From positions 2,790,001 to 2,854,000 of the forward strand of contig JAWPMV010000001.1 in the NCBI GenBank assembly GCA_033391075.1: a stretch of DNA of 64,000 nt. Direction: 5' to 3'. Source of the stretch: Bacteroidia bacterium. Lineage in GTDB: Bacteria; Bacteroidota; Bacteroidia; J057. Shown in pieces: positions 20,776 to 31,500 of the stretch (its first letter is position 1; every line of letters begins with the position of its first letter). Under the pieces are notes generated by a model, which worked only from the letters and a program-made list of their open reading frames with translations, ran no database searches and was not told the DNA's origin. The position numbers and the translations under genes are program-made.

Positions 20776-22203
20776 ATGAGAGTTAATCTTATATATCCCT
20801 TTGTTATTCTCCTACTGGCTATTCTCCCTCCAGAGGCTTTGCGTGCACAAAGCTATAGCCTGGAAGAAAGTATTCAGTATGCATTAGACAACAACAAGAA
20901 CATTCAAAATGCACGTTTTGAAGAATACATCGCCAAAGCCAAGGTAAAGGAATACCTTTCCTTAGGTTTGCCCCAGGTCAATGCAAGTCTTGATTTGCAG
21001 TATTTTGCAGAGCTTCCTACTCAAATCCTTCCCGGTTTATTCAATCCTACTGTAGACATCGTTACGATAGACGGGCAGCCTTATCCGCTGACTCGTCTGG
21101 ATCCTGAAACCTTCCAACCCATTCCCGGAGAGGAAGTTGAAGTTGCCTTTGGTTTTCCCTGGCAGTCAACAGCTGGTTTTAATTTAAATCAGTTGATTTT
21201 CGATGGGACTTATTTTACCGGAATAAAGGCAGCCAAGGCTTTGCAGGAAGTAAGTCGCAAAGACCTCCACAGAAGTCAGGAAGAAACTGCAGTTGCAGTG
21301 AGCAAGGCTTATTATCAGGCCATGATTGCAGAGGAAAATCTCAACCTGATCAATGCGAATCTGGAAAGGCTGAAGAAGTTGTTTGATGAAACCAAAGCCT
21401 TGAACACTGAAGGATTCGTGGAAAAAATTGATGTGGACAGATTGCAGATTAGCTACAACAATTTGATGCTTGAAAAAACAAATCTGGAAAGACTGGTAGC
21501 CCTGAGTAAGGATATGCTAAAATTCCAGATGGGAATGCCAGTAGATGAAAGTATTGAGCTTACGGAGAAAATGAGTGAGGCACTTGAATCTCCAGCCCTT
21601 GCAGATTTAGGAGCAGGTTTCGACCCTCAACTCAGAATTGAATACGACATCCTTCAATCCCAGATTGAACTTCAGCAACTCAATCTTCAGCGATACAGAA
21701 ATGGCTACCTTCCAAGTTTGAATGGATTTGCCTCCTATCAGTGGAATGCTCAAAGAAGTGAGTTCAACTTTTTTGATGGATCCGCTCCCTGGTTCCCGAT
21801 TTCTGTGATCGGAGTGAGCTTGAATGTTCCCATTTTTGATGGATTCAGAAAGAAGAGTCAAATCTCTCAAACCAGATATCAGATCAAGCAGATGGAAAAT
21901 TACAGCGACATCATGCGCAACTCCATCAAGCTGGAAATCAAGAATGCCCAGGCACAGGAGCTAAACTCATTTAACAAACTCGAGAATCTGGAACGTACGC
22001 GAAATCTGGCAAAAAGAGTATTCGATGTAAGCCAAATCAAATACAAAGAAGGAGTAGGTTCCAGCCTTGAATTGAATGATGCGGAAACTCAATTGAAACA
22101 AGCCGAGTCAAATTACCTTAGCGGTGTATTTGAATACCTCATGGCCAAAATAGAATTGCAAAGAAGTACCGGAGAGTTTGCCCGATACAGAACTGCTGAA
22201 TAA
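20776..22203 (+). CDS. TolC-family outer-membrane efflux protein
   Basis: A 475-residue outer-membrane factor with a signal peptide (MRVNLIYPFVILLLAILPPEALRA). Two OEP repeats can be seen: YSLEESIQYALDNNKNIQNARFEEYIAKAKVKEYLSLGLPQVNAS and the second half with LNVPIFDGFRKKSQISQTRYQIKQMEN and YKEGVGSSLELNDAETQLKQAESNYLSGVFEYLMAKIELQRSTG. It forms the outer-membrane exit duct of the tripartite pump encoded by this and the next two genes, which follow at 27 and 13 bases. Confidence 0.96.
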   Translation: MRVNLIYPFVILLLAILPPEALRAQSYSLEESIQYALDNNKNIQNARFEEYIAKAKVKEYLSLGLPQVNASLDLQYFAELPTQILPGLFNPTVDIVTIDGQPYPLTRLDPETFQPIPGEEVEVAFGFPWQSTAGFNLNQLIFDGTYFTGIKAAKALQEVSRKDLHRSQEETAVAVSKAYYQAMIAEENLNLINANLERLKKLFDETKALNTEGFVEKIDVDRLQISYNNLMLEKTNLERLVALSKDMLKFQMGMPVDESIELTEKMSEALESPALADLGAGFDPQLRIEYDILQSQIELQQLNLQRYRNGYLPSLNGFASYQWNAQRSEFNFFDGSAPWFPISVIGVSLNVPIFDGFRKKSQISQTRYQIKQMENYSDIMRNSIKLEIKNAQAQELNSFNKLENLERTRNLAKRVFDVSQIKYKEGVGSSLELNDAETQLKQAESNYLSGVFEYLMAKIELQRSTGEFARYRTAE

Positions 22204-22230
22204 TTAAGAACATCATACATCCAACATAAA

Positions 22231-23403
22231 ATGCAAAAGACAAAGTTTATACATTCCCTATTGTTACTCCCCTTCCTCGCGATGGTCGCTATTTCCTGCT
22301 CAAGCGGAGAGCCCCAGACATTGGAAGGCAAGAAGGCCGTTCTCGAAGCGAAGAAAAAAGAACTCATCGCTTTGAACAAAGAGATCGATCAGCTTCAATC
22401 AGAGATTGCAAGCCTTGATCCCGAAATGGCCAATCAGGTTCGTCGTATTCCTGTGAATACCCTGGATCTCGCTCATTCCAAATTCCAGCACTTTGTAAAA
22501 GTGCAGGGACAGGTAGAAGCTAATAAGAACATCATGGTTAGCGCCATGCAGCCAGGGAGAATCACGGCTATTTATGTTCGAGAAGGACAGTCTGTAGGAA
22601 AAGGAGCTCTGCTGGCTCAATTGGACGATGCCGTTATGCAAAGTTCTATAGATGAACTGAAGTCTTCTCTGGAATTGGCCGAAATCATGTTCAACAAACA
22701 ATCAAAGCTTTGGGAACAGGAAATCGGAACTGAAGTTCAATACTTGACTGCCAAGAATCAGAAAGAATCTTTGGAGCGCCGTTTGGCAACCTTGAAGGAG
22801 CAATTGAAACTGAGTAAAATCTATGCTCCTATCTCAGGAGTAGTTGATGAGATTATGCCGAAAGTGGGCGAGATGCTCAGTCCTGGCTATCCGGCTTTCC
22901 GTATCGTGAATGCCAGCGACCTCAGTTTAAAAGCCAACCTCTCAGAAGTTCATTTGCCCTACATCAAAAGAGGAGATAAAGTGAAAGTAAGTTTCCCCAC
23001 CATCAATATGGAAACGGAAGCAAAAGTAACCGCTGTAGGTCAATCCATCGATCCAAATAACAGAACCTTCAAAGTAGAAGTCAAGCTTCCCAACAATCGC
23101 CTATTCAAAGCGAATATGTTCGGAGAGATATCAGTTAATGATCAAACGGTAGATGAAGCCATAGTAATTCCCCTTGAACTTATCCAGCAAACGGATGTAG
23201 GGCAGTTCGTCTATATCGTGGAAAAGAATGAAGAAGGAAACTGGTTGAGCAAAAGGAAGAATGTCCAGTTAGGCCTGAGTGCTGAGGGAGAGGTTTTGGT
23301 GAAAGAAGGATTGGCCGTAGGCGACAAACTGGTTACCATAGGCTACAAAGACCTCAGCGATGGTCAGGAAGTAGTATTCGAAGAAAGTTTAGCTAACAAC
23401 TAA
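22231..23403 (+). CDS. RND efflux periplasmic adaptor (MFP) lipoprotein
   Basis: A 390-residue adaptor with a lipoprotein signal (AISCSSG). An N-terminal coiled coil (LEAKKKELIALNKEIDQLQSEIA) precedes the biotinyl-lipoyl domain (VSAMQPGRITAIYVREGQSVGKGALLAQLDD) with an alpha-hairpin insert. The second lipoyl half (LKLSKIYAPISGVVDEIMPKVGEMLSPGYPAFRIV) and beta-barrel follow. It connects the RND permease to the TolC-family duct. Its place in the operon and its spacing support a dedicated pump. Confidence 0.96.
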   Translation: MQKTKFIHSLLLLPFLAMVAISCSSGEPQTLEGKKAVLEAKKKELIALNKEIDQLQSEIASLDPEMANQVRRIPVNTLDLAHSKFQHFVKVQGQVEANKNIMVSAMQPGRITAIYVREGQSVGKGALLAQLDDAVMQSSIDELKSSLELAEIMFNKQSKLWEQEIGTEVQYLTAKNQKESLERRLATLKEQLKLSKIYAPISGVVDEIMPKVGEMLSPGYPAFRIVNASDLSLKANLSEVHLPYIKRGDKVKVSFPTINMETEAKVTAVGQSIDPNNRTFKVEVKLPNNRLFKANMFGEISVNDQTVDEAIVIPLELIQQTDVGQFVYIVEKNEEGNWLSKRKNVQLGLSAEGEVLVKEGLAVGDKLVTIGYKDLSDGQEVVFEESLANN

Positions 23404-23416
23404 GGAAACTTGGATC

Positions 23417-26400
23417 ATGAATAAAAAATTTAAAGAATTTCCCATTTCCAGTTGGGCTATTGATAACCGGGTGACCATATTCCTCCTGGCAATAGTGATA
23501 ACGGTGGCGGGTCTGGTTTCCTTCAACCTTCTTCCCAAGGAGAACTATCCGGAGGTTAGCTGGCCAGTGATTTACGTCTCTACTCCTTACCCTGGTACTT
23601 CTGCCGAGGATATTGAGACAGTCGTAACACGTAAGTTGGAGAAAGAAATCAAAGGCATTAAAGGAGTGAAAGAGATCAACTCTACTTCCTTCCAGGATTT
23701 CTCTTCTGTCTTCGTCGAATTTGAAACCGATGTAGAAATCCCTAAAGCCAAGGCCGATGTACAGGAAGCCGTAGATCGTGCGAAAGCAGAACTACCCAGC
23801 GACTTACCCAATGAGCCCCAGGTATTAGATATCAATTTCTCTGAGGTTCCCATTATGTTCCTCAATGTATCAGGCCCTTACGACAATGTAACCCTGAAGA
23901 AATATGCAGAGGAATTACAGGACGAAATTGAGTCTTTGACAGAGATTTTGCGTGTGGATATAGTTGGAGCTCCTACCCGTGAGATTCAGATTGATGTGGA
24001 CCTCTACAAAATGGAGGCAGTGGGAGTTACCATGGGCAATATCGAGCAAACCATTGCCGGAGAGAATGTGATTATCTCAGGGGGTGAGTTGGATATCGAT
24101 AATCAGAAAATGGCAGTCAGGTTAAATGGAGAGTTTACAGCAGTTGAACAAATCCAGAACCTGGTTATACGTTCAGATAAAGGAAACACCACCTATCTCA
24201 AAAATATCGCTGAGGTAAAAGACGGCTTTAAGGAAAGAGAAAGTTATGCGAGTTTGGACGGAGAGCCTGTAATTACCCTCAACGTAATTAAGAAGGCTGG
24301 TGAAAACCTCGTTTCTGCGGCCGATCAGATCAAAGATAAGATTGACTACCTGGAGGAAAACAGATTCCCGGATAATGCGAAAGTTACCATCTCGGTAGAC
24401 CTTTCCATGATGACGAGAAATCTCCTCTCAGAGCTGACCAATACCATCATCATTGGATTCATTCTTGTAACCATCGTATTGATGTTCTTTATGGGGGTAA
24501 GAGATTCCTTGTTTGTAGGTTTGGCTGTTCCTTTGTCCTCTTTTATAGCCTTTACCACCTTACCGGCTTTGGGCTATACCCTGAACATGATCGTTTTATT
24601 CTCATTTATTCTGGCACTGGGAATTGTGGTGGACAATGCCATCGTGGTAATTGAGAATACCTATCGAATATTAAATGAAGAGAAACTACCGATCAAACTA
24701 GCAGCCAAGAAAGCAGCAGGTGAGGTAATCGGACCGGTATTCGCGGGGACTTTAACTACGGTTTGTCCTTTCCTTCCTCTACTCTTCTGGCCGGGAGCTG
24801 TCGGTGAATTCATGGGCTTCTTACCCGTAGTAATGATCATTACCCTCTTTGCCTCTCTCTTTGTGGCTTATGTCATCAACCCGGTTTTCGCGGTTACTTT
24901 CATGCGCCCCAATGAAGGCAATAAAGGGACGAGCAATAAGCGCATCTTTACCTACACAGGAGTAGCAGTAGTATTAGGTATTCTCTTTCACCTGGGCTCA
25001 GCAATCAGTATGGGCAACTTTATGTTCTTCATGGCAGGATTTATCCTCCTGAATCATTTTGTCTTGAGACATGCGATCAGGGCTTTCCAGGAGAATTTGA
25101 TACCTCGGATCAAAAATGCCTATCGAAAACTCCTGGGCTTTACAATCGCCAAGCCAGGAATGATTGTAGCAGGAACCCTCTTTTTCGTTATCGGTACGAT
25201 CGTTTATGTAGGGGGAGCAGGAATCAAATTCATCCAGTTCCCCAAAACTGAACCTAACGTCATTTACGTTTTCAATGAGCTTCCCAACGGAACCAATATT
25301 GAACTGACGCATGATATTACTAGAGAATTGGAGAAGCGGGTCTATGAGGTAATTGGAAAAGACAATCCTATTGTCAAGTCCGTCATTACCAATGTGGCAA
25401 TTGGTGCGGGTGATCCCAATTCTTTCGACCAAAACACCTCTCGTCCTCACAAGGGAAAAATCACCGTAGAGTTCGTCAACATTAAAGAAAGAGGAGATGC
25501 ATCTACCCGCGATATTCTTCAGGAGATCCGTGAAAAAACCAAGGGCATTGCTGGTGCGAAAATCACCGTTGCCCAGGATTCTAATGAACCTCCGGGAGCA
25601 GCTCCAGTAGAAGTAAAAATTACTTCTGAGGATTTTGAAGATATGACGGCTGTCAGTACCGACCTTTTCAACTACCTGGACTCTATTAATGTCCCCGGAG
25701 TTGAAAAACTCAAATGGGATGCAGATGGTAATCGGACAGAGCTTTTAGTAGATATAGATCGACAAAAGGCCAGTGAATTGGGCATCAGAAGTGGGCAAGT
25801 CGGTATGGCTCTGCGTACAGCTCTCTTCGGTAAAGAAGTTTCCAAATTCAGGGACCAGGAAGATGATTACCCTATCATGCTCCGCTTGGACAAGAAATAC
25901 AGAAACAGCCTGGATGCCCTCATGAATATGAATATCCGCTACATGGATATGGCGGATGGACAGCACAAAGCAGTACCGATCTCTGCGATTGCCGAGGTGG
26001 GCTATTCCTCCAGTTATGGGGGGATCAACCGTTCTGATCTGGAAAAAGCTGTAACCATCTCCTCTAATGTTCTAACAGAATATAATGCAGCTGAGGTTAC
26101 GGCCGAAGTAGAATACTGGGTTAGTGCTTTTGAAAAAGCCAATAGAGGACAAAAAGGTGTCAATATTGAAGTGGGAGGTACAACCAAGGACATGGAAGAA
26201 GATGGAGCTTTTCTGGGAGGTGCATTTCTAGTCGCTATCATATTGATCTTCATGATCCTTGTTACCCAGTTCAACTCCTTTGGAAATGTACTTATCATCC
26301 TCAGCCAGGTAATCCTGAGTTGTGTGGGAGTTTTACTCGGACATGCATTATTAGGAATGGAGTTCTCGGTAACACTATCCGGTATGGGTATGGTGGTATT

Positions 26401-26929
26401 GGCAGGTATCGTGGTTAACAATGGTATCATCCTCCTCGACTTTATCCAGATATTGAGAAAACGAGGCATGCCCTTGAAAGAAGCGGTAATTGAAGGAGGA
26501 ACGACTCGTTTTACTCCGGTACTCCTGACTGCTTCCTCCACCATATTGGGATTGGTTCCATTAGCTATTTCATTCAACATGAACTTTGGCACTCTATTCT
26601 CCAGCTTAGATCCACAGATTTTCTTTGGAGGAGATAGTTCTGCCTTCTGGGAGCCTTTCTCCTACTCTATCATATTTGGTTTATCCTTCGCTACATTTAT
26701 CACCCTGATCTACGTTCCGGTTGCTTACTACCTCGTTCAGAAATTGAACATTTGGTTGGCAGAAAAGTTAAACCTGAACATTGATGAAGATGAAGCTACT
26801 GAAGAAGTAGTAGCCGAGATTGAAGAGATGGATTACCCACAAAATGGGAATGGACATGAAAATGGAAACGGATATGGACAACCATATGATGAAGACAGTC
26901 AGGAGGAAGACTCCGCTGCACTCGTATAA
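23417..26929 (+). CDS. RND-family efflux permease
   Basis: An 1170-residue inner-membrane pump. The N-terminus (SSWAIDNRVTIFLLAIVITVAGLVSFNLLPKENYPEVSWP) and paired large periplasmic loops (ETVVTRKLEKEIKGIKGVKEINS) are typical of HAE-type RND proteins. TM4 carries LGIVVDNAIVVIENTYR, with Asp kept at the first but Asn at the second of the two proton-relay positions of AcrB. Twelve membrane helices are expected. The C-terminus has an unusual ~60-residue hydrophilic tail rich in Glu, Asn and Gly, ending in DSQEEDSAALV. Substrates cannot be predicted. A strong terminator follows. Confidence 0.96.
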   Translation: MNKKFKEFPISSWAIDNRVTIFLLAIVITVAGLVSFNLLPKENYPEVSWPVIYVSTPYPGTSAEDIETVVTRKLEKEIKGIKGVKEINSTSFQDFSSVFVEFETDVEIPKAKADVQEAVDRAKAELPSDLPNEPQVLDINFSEVPIMFLNVSGPYDNVTLKKYAEELQDEIESLTEILRVDIVGAPTREIQIDVDLYKMEAVGVTMGNIEQTIAGENVIISGGELDIDNQKMAVRLNGEFTAVEQIQNLVIRSDKGNTTYLKNIAEVKDGFKERESYASLDGEPVITLNVIKKAGENLVSAADQIKDKIDYLEENRFPDNAKVTISVDLSMMTRNLLSELTNTIIIGFILVTIVLMFFMGVRDSLFVGLAVPLSSFIAFTTLPALGYTLNMIVLFSFILALGIVVDNAIVVIENTYRILNEEKLPIKLAAKKAAGEVIGPVFAGTLTTVCPFLPLLFWPGAVGEFMGFLPVVMIITLFASLFVAYVINPVFAVTFMRPNEGNKGTSNKRIFTYTGVAVVLGILFHLGSAISMGNFMFFMAGFILLNHFVLRHAIRAFQENLIPRIKNAYRKLLGFTIAKPGMIVAGTLFFVIGTIVYVGGAGIKFIQFPKTEPNVIYVFNELPNGTNIELTHDITRELEKRVYEVIGKDNPIVKSVITNVAIGAGDPNSFDQNTSRPHKGKITVEFVNIKERGDASTRDILQEIREKTKGIAGAKITVAQDSNEPPGAAPVEVKITSEDFEDMTAVSTDLFNYLDSINVPGVEKLKWDADGNRTELLVDIDRQKASELGIRSGQVGMALRTALFGKEVSKFRDQEDDYPIMLRLDKKYRNSLDALMNMNIRYMDMADGQHKAVPISAIAEVGYSSSYGGINRSDLEKAVTISSNVLTEYNAAEVTAEVEYWVSAFEKANRGQKGVNIEVGGTTKDMEEDGAFLGGAFLVAIILIFMILVTQFNSFGNVLIILSQVILSCVGVLLGHALLGMEFSVTLSGMGMVVLAGIVVNNGIILLDFIQILRKRGMPLKEAVIEGGTTRFTPVLLTASSTILGLVPLAISFNMNFGTLFSSLDPQIFFGGDSSAFWEPFSYSIIFGLSFATFITLIYVPVAYYLVQKLNIWLAEKLNLNIDEDEATEEVVAEIEEMDYPQNGNGHENGNGYGQPYDEDSQEEDSAALV

Positions 26930-26951
26930 ACATTTCGTCTAATAATATCAG

Positions 26952-26985
26952 GCAGGAATAGAGCTTAATCTATTCCTGCTTTTTT
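26952..26985 (+). terminator. intrinsic terminator of the efflux operon
   Basis: GCAGGAATAGA (26952-26962) and TCTATTCCTGC (26969-26979), loop GCTTAA, followed by TTTTTT. Eleven perfect base pairs. Confidence 0.92.
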
Positions 26986-27104
26986 ATGCTTGCAGTCATT
27001 TTTTTTCATTTTCAGGCAAAAAAAGACTTCTTTGTTTAAACCTATACTGAGACATTAGGCTCTTTAGGTTGTCATAAAGAAAAAAGAAACCCCAATAAGC
27101 TCTT

Positions 27105-27644
27105 ATGAAACTCGACAGAATCTTTCTATTTATAGCAGCACTGGCAGGTCTGGGTTCCCTTTTCCTCCCATTTTTCAACAATGATTATCTCCTGGACTCC
27201 CAGATGCAGGTAAGTGCTTATAACTATGGTCAGGTAGCTGCAAATGCGACCGGGACCTATGAATATGCAGAGAGTAATGGATTTTGGAATGCGACCTGGA
27301 ATTTGACTAAGAGCATAAATCAACCCCAGGATTATGCTACGGTAGCCGGTGCGTTTTTCACCCTTGCACTTCCGGCCATTTTCCTCTTATTCTTTCTCGG
27401 ATACATGCTCAAAGCTTTAAGAGGAAAGCAATATAGCAATGGCATATTTTTAACCCTGCTATCTCTCGGGATTGCCTGGGCATCCTTTTATTTTATGTCT
27501 GCTGAATCCGCGCAGGCCTTATTTGGTCCCGATGTCGAAACACCCCTGAATTTCTTTGGAATGGCAGGGATTGGATTCTGGGCAGCATTTGGGAGTATGC
27601 TTGCAGCTGCATTCTCCTTATTTTTCGCAAAAAATCTTGAATAA
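27105..27644 (+). CDS. hypothetical four-helix membrane protein
   Basis: A 179-residue protein that I do not recognise. Four hydrophobic segments are visible (about 5-24, 85-107, 119-137, 153-176). Between the first two lies a ~55-residue polar, probably periplasmic loop (YNYGQVAANATGTYEYAESNGFWNATWN). No catalytic motif. It lies between the efflux operon and a LolA-like gene, without tight spacing to either, so no functional link is proposed. Confidence 0.7.
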   Translation: MKLDRIFLFIAALAGLGSLFLPFFNNDYLLDSQMQVSAYNYGQVAANATGTYEYAESNGFWNATWNLTKSINQPQDYATVAGAFFTLALPAIFLLFFLGYMLKALRGKQYSNGIFLTLLSLGIAWASFYFMSAESAQALFGPDVETPLNFFGMAGIGFWAAFGSMLAAAFSLFFAKNLE

Positions 27645-27706
27645 ATCGTAATAATCTGACGTTCATATAGACTAATAGCTATAGAACATATTCTTAAATC
27701 AACAAC

Positions 27707-28444
27707 ATGAATAGATTAACTTCAATTATCGCCGGTTTACTGGCAACTATCATTGTAGGAATTACTCCTTCCCTGAATGCACAAGATCTGGAAGAAATCC
27801 TCGAAGGCCATTTTGAAGCAATGGCAATAAATGACGTAATGAAGATCAAATCTGTAAAATCTTCAGGTAAAATGATCATGATGGGTGGCCAAATGGAAAT
27901 GGCCTATGACATGGTACAGCTTCGCCCTAACAAAAGTCGCACAGAGATGGATTTTCAAGGAAATGCATTTGTGCAGGTATTTGATGGCGAAAGTGGATGG
28001 ATGATCAATCCTATGGCTGGACCAGATCCTCAGCCAATTCCAGAGGAACAGATCGAGCAAATGAAGCAGCAGTCTTATATCGAGGGTATCCTTTACAACC
28101 ACAAAGAAAAAGGATATGGAGTTGAACTGGTTGGAGAAGACGAAGTTGAAGGTTCTCCAACTTATAAACTGAAAATTATTCCTCAGGAAGGCACAGGAGA
28201 CTCTTTCTTCATGCACCTTGACCAGGATAGCTACATCATCATCAAGATGGATGTTATCCAAAACATGCAAGGACAGGAAGTTGAAGCAGAGATCTTCCTA
28301 AGCAACTACAAAGAAGTAAACGGAATTCCTTTCCCACACTCTATGGAAGTTCGTGCAAACGGGCAGGCCATGATGGAAATGATTTTCGAAGATATCAAGC
28401 TGGACGAAGAAGTAGACGAAAGCCTCTTTGAATCCAACAATTAA
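27707..28444 (+). CDS. LolA/LolB-like outer-membrane lipoprotein-sorting family protein
   Basis: A 245-residue periplasmic protein with a signal peptide ending near NAQ|DLEE. Features typical of the LolA-like half-barrel fold are KIKSVKSSGKMIMMGGQMEMAYDMVQLRPNKSRTEMDFQG, VQVFDGESGWMINPMAG, and SNYKEVNGIPFPHSMEVRANGQ. Bacteroidota have many such proteins, often annotated as outer membrane lipoprotein-sorting proteins; real substrates are usually unknown. It is followed by a strong terminator. Confidence 0.82.
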   Translation: MNRLTSIIAGLLATIIVGITPSLNAQDLEEILEGHFEAMAINDVMKIKSVKSSGKMIMMGGQMEMAYDMVQLRPNKSRTEMDFQGNAFVQVFDGESGWMINPMAGPDPQPIPEEQIEQMKQQSYIEGILYNHKEKGYGVELVGEDEVEGSPTYKLKIIPQEGTGDSFFMHLDQDSYIIIKMDVIQNMQGQEVEAEIFLSNYKEVNGIPFPHSMEVRANGQAMMEMIFEDIKLDEEVDESLFESNN

Positions 28445-28463
28445 TCTTTCTTAAGATATCATT

Positions 28464-28505
28464 AGGCTGTCTACAAGGAAATTCCTTTGGACAGCCTGAT
28501 TTTTT
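28464..28505 (+). terminator. intrinsic terminator after the LolA-like gene
   Basis: AGGCTGTC (28464-28471) and GACAGCCT (28490-28497) enclose an inner AAGGAA/TTCCTT pair, followed by GATTTTTTA. The next gene's start must lie beyond this hairpin. Confidence 0.88.
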
Positions 28506-28537
28506 ATCCCTTTCTTCTAACGCTTACACACGCAAAA

Positions 28538-31500
28538 ATGAAAAGATTTGGCCTTTCCCTGGGGCTATGGGTATTTCTGATTTTTCTATCTACAGAATCC
28601 CTTTACGCCCAAAAACCCGTTCGACTAAGTAAAAACACCTTTGGAGCTATAGAAGCTCGTCATATAGGACCGGCCAAAATGAGTGGCCGTATCACCACTA
28701 TAGATGCCCTCCACGCGGATAGAAGAGTCGTATGGGTGGGTGCTGCAGGCGGAGGAGTATGGAAAAGTGAAAATGCAGGAACGACTTTCGAATCAGTCTT
28801 CGACAAACATATCCAGGCAATTGGAAATATTTGCATTGATCAGAATCATCCGGATACTGTTTGGGTAGGTACAGGAGAGCCCTGGACACGTAATAGCACC
28901 TCTGTTGGAGATGGTGTATATAAAACCACCAATGGGGGCGAGAAATGGAAGCACATGGGGCTCAAAGAAACTGAGCGCATCGCAAAAATTATCATTCACC
29001 CTGAAGACCCCAATACCGTTTATGTAGCAGCCCTGGGTAATCTCTGGAATGCCAGCGAAGAAAGAGGGGTATACCGTACCAAAGATGGCGGCAAGACCTG
29101 GGAAAAAGTCTTGTATGTAGATAACAATACAGGAGCAGCCAGCATGGCCATCGACCCCAAAGACCCCAATCATATCTATGCCACTATGTGGGATTTCCGT
29201 AGAAGAGCTTATGATTTTCGCTCCGGAGGTCCAGGCAGTGGCTTATTTCATACCAAAGATGGTGGAGATAGCTGGTCTAAAATTGAATCCGATTCCTTCC
29301 CGGATGGAACGATTGGAAGAATTGCTATTGCCGTTTCTCCGGTTGAGCCTCATTATACCTACGCAGCCATTGAAGCTGAAAAGTCGGGCTTATGGGTTTC
29401 AGAAGATGATGGAGAAAGTTGGAGCATGATTTCAGACAATCCAGCTATGAGCAATCGCCCCTTCTACTTCTCTCTCCTTATCCCGGATACTCAAGACAGT
29501 GCTCGTTTATACAAACCCGGTACAAGTTTATCAGTGAGTGATAATAAAGGAGAAAGTTGGGCGGCACCTGGCCTTACCATCGCCAGTGTACATAGCGATC
29601 ATCATGCCATCTGGATAGACCCAAATGATAATGAGTTTTTATATCTGGGTACGGATGGAGGCGTCTATAGAAGTGTGGATAAAGCCAAAACCTGGAGCAT
29701 CGTCCGCAATCTTCCGGTATCTCAATTTTACAAAGTAAGTTATGACCTCGCCTTTCCCTACAATGTTTATGGAGGATTGCAGGACAATGGTTCCTGGGCT
29801 GGTCCTTCCAGAACCAGCGGAAATGGATTTGGCGGAGGAGGAATCATGAATGCCGATTGGAAAGGAGTAGGTTTCGGAGATGGATTCAATGTATTGGTCG
29901 ATCCCCTGAATCAGGACAATATTTTCTGGGAATCTCAAGGAGGAAATCTCAATAGAAGATCAGCAAAAACTGGAGAATCTAAATCCATCAAGCCCTTTTC
30001 TGCAGATAGTAAAGTCCCCTTAAGGTTCAATTGGAATACGCCCTTTGTATTTGGGCAGGCAAATCAGGGCAACTTTTATCTGGGAGCCCAGTACCTCTAT
30101 CGCTCCAAAGATCGAGGAGACAGTTGGGAACGCATTTCCCCTGATCTCACCACCAATGATCCCGAGAAACAAAAGCAGGAAGAATCCGGAGGTCTGACGA
30201 TAGATAATTCGACTGCCGAAAACCATTGTAGTATTTTCGCTATTGCTGAATCTCCTCTCGATGAGAATATCATATGGGTAGGTACGGATGACGGCAATTT
30301 ACAATTGACTACTGATGGTGGGAAAAGCTGGAACAACCTTATATCCAATATAGAAGGCCCTGGACCTAATACCTGGGTTTCATCTGTTGAACCCGGGCAT
30401 TACGATAAGAATGTGTGCTACGTAACCCTGGACGGACATAGAAATGGAGACAAAACTCCTTATGTATATGTAAGCAGGGATATGGGTAAAAGCTGGACTT
30501 CATTGGTCGATAAAAATATCAAAGGACATGCCCACGTAATCAAAGAAGATCCTGTTTCTAAAAATCTGATTTTCCTCGGTACAGAGCAGGGCTTGTTTGT
30601 GAGTATTGATGAAGGTAAAGTATGGACACCCTTTGGAGGTTCTATTCCTCCGGTATCAATCAGAGACATGGCCATACATCCGCGTGAGCACGACCTGATT
30701 TTGGGCACACATGGTAGAGGCATTATGATCATCGACGACCTTACATCTTTAAGAGCCTTAAATGAAGAGATCATTCAGCAAGACATGGCCTTTCTGCCTT
30801 CCAAACCTTATGTAATTGGACCTAGAATCATGGGCCAAAGTTTCCCGGGTGATGATGAGTTTACGGGACAAAATCCCAGCAATAATGCAGTTGTTACCTA
30901 TTACTTGAAAAAGAGGCACATCTTCGGAGATCTTTTTATAGAAGTATTTGACCAGGAAGGGAATTTGGTAAAGAAAGTTCCTTCGGGAAAAAGAAAGGGA
31001 ATCAACCGGGTGTATTGGAATACGCGCAGGAAAGCCCCCAAAATTCCGAAAGGAGAAGGCCTGAGTATCGGAGCCGCATTTGGTCCTTCCTTAGCCCCAG
31101 GCACCTATACCATCAAATTGACCAAAGGAGAAGAAAGCTTTACAACAGAAGCGGAGCTGATTTTTGATCCACGCTCTCCACATAAAGCTGAGGACCTTCA
31201 GGCCAATTACGATGCGGTCCTTCGTTCGTATGAATTGCTGGGAAGCCTAGCAGATGCTGTTGAGCATATTCAGGCTTTGGAGATACAGGCAGGGGAAAGA
31301 TTGGAGAAACTGAAAAAAGGAAAGTTCAAGGAAAGCCTAAAGAGCTTTCAGACGGATTTGAATAGCCTCAGGAAAACCCTGGTCGCAACCAAAAGCGGAG
31401 GTATTACGGGAGAGGTACGCTTGAGAGAAAAGCTATCTACTGTATACGGTGGGATTAGTGGTTATACAGGTAGACCTACGGCTTCTCAGATTCAGGCTTT

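Noticed and set aside
28487-28537. Upstream start of the sortilin-propeller protein
   Set aside because: It lies within the preceding terminator hairpin, and the ATG at 28538 begins a proper signal peptide.
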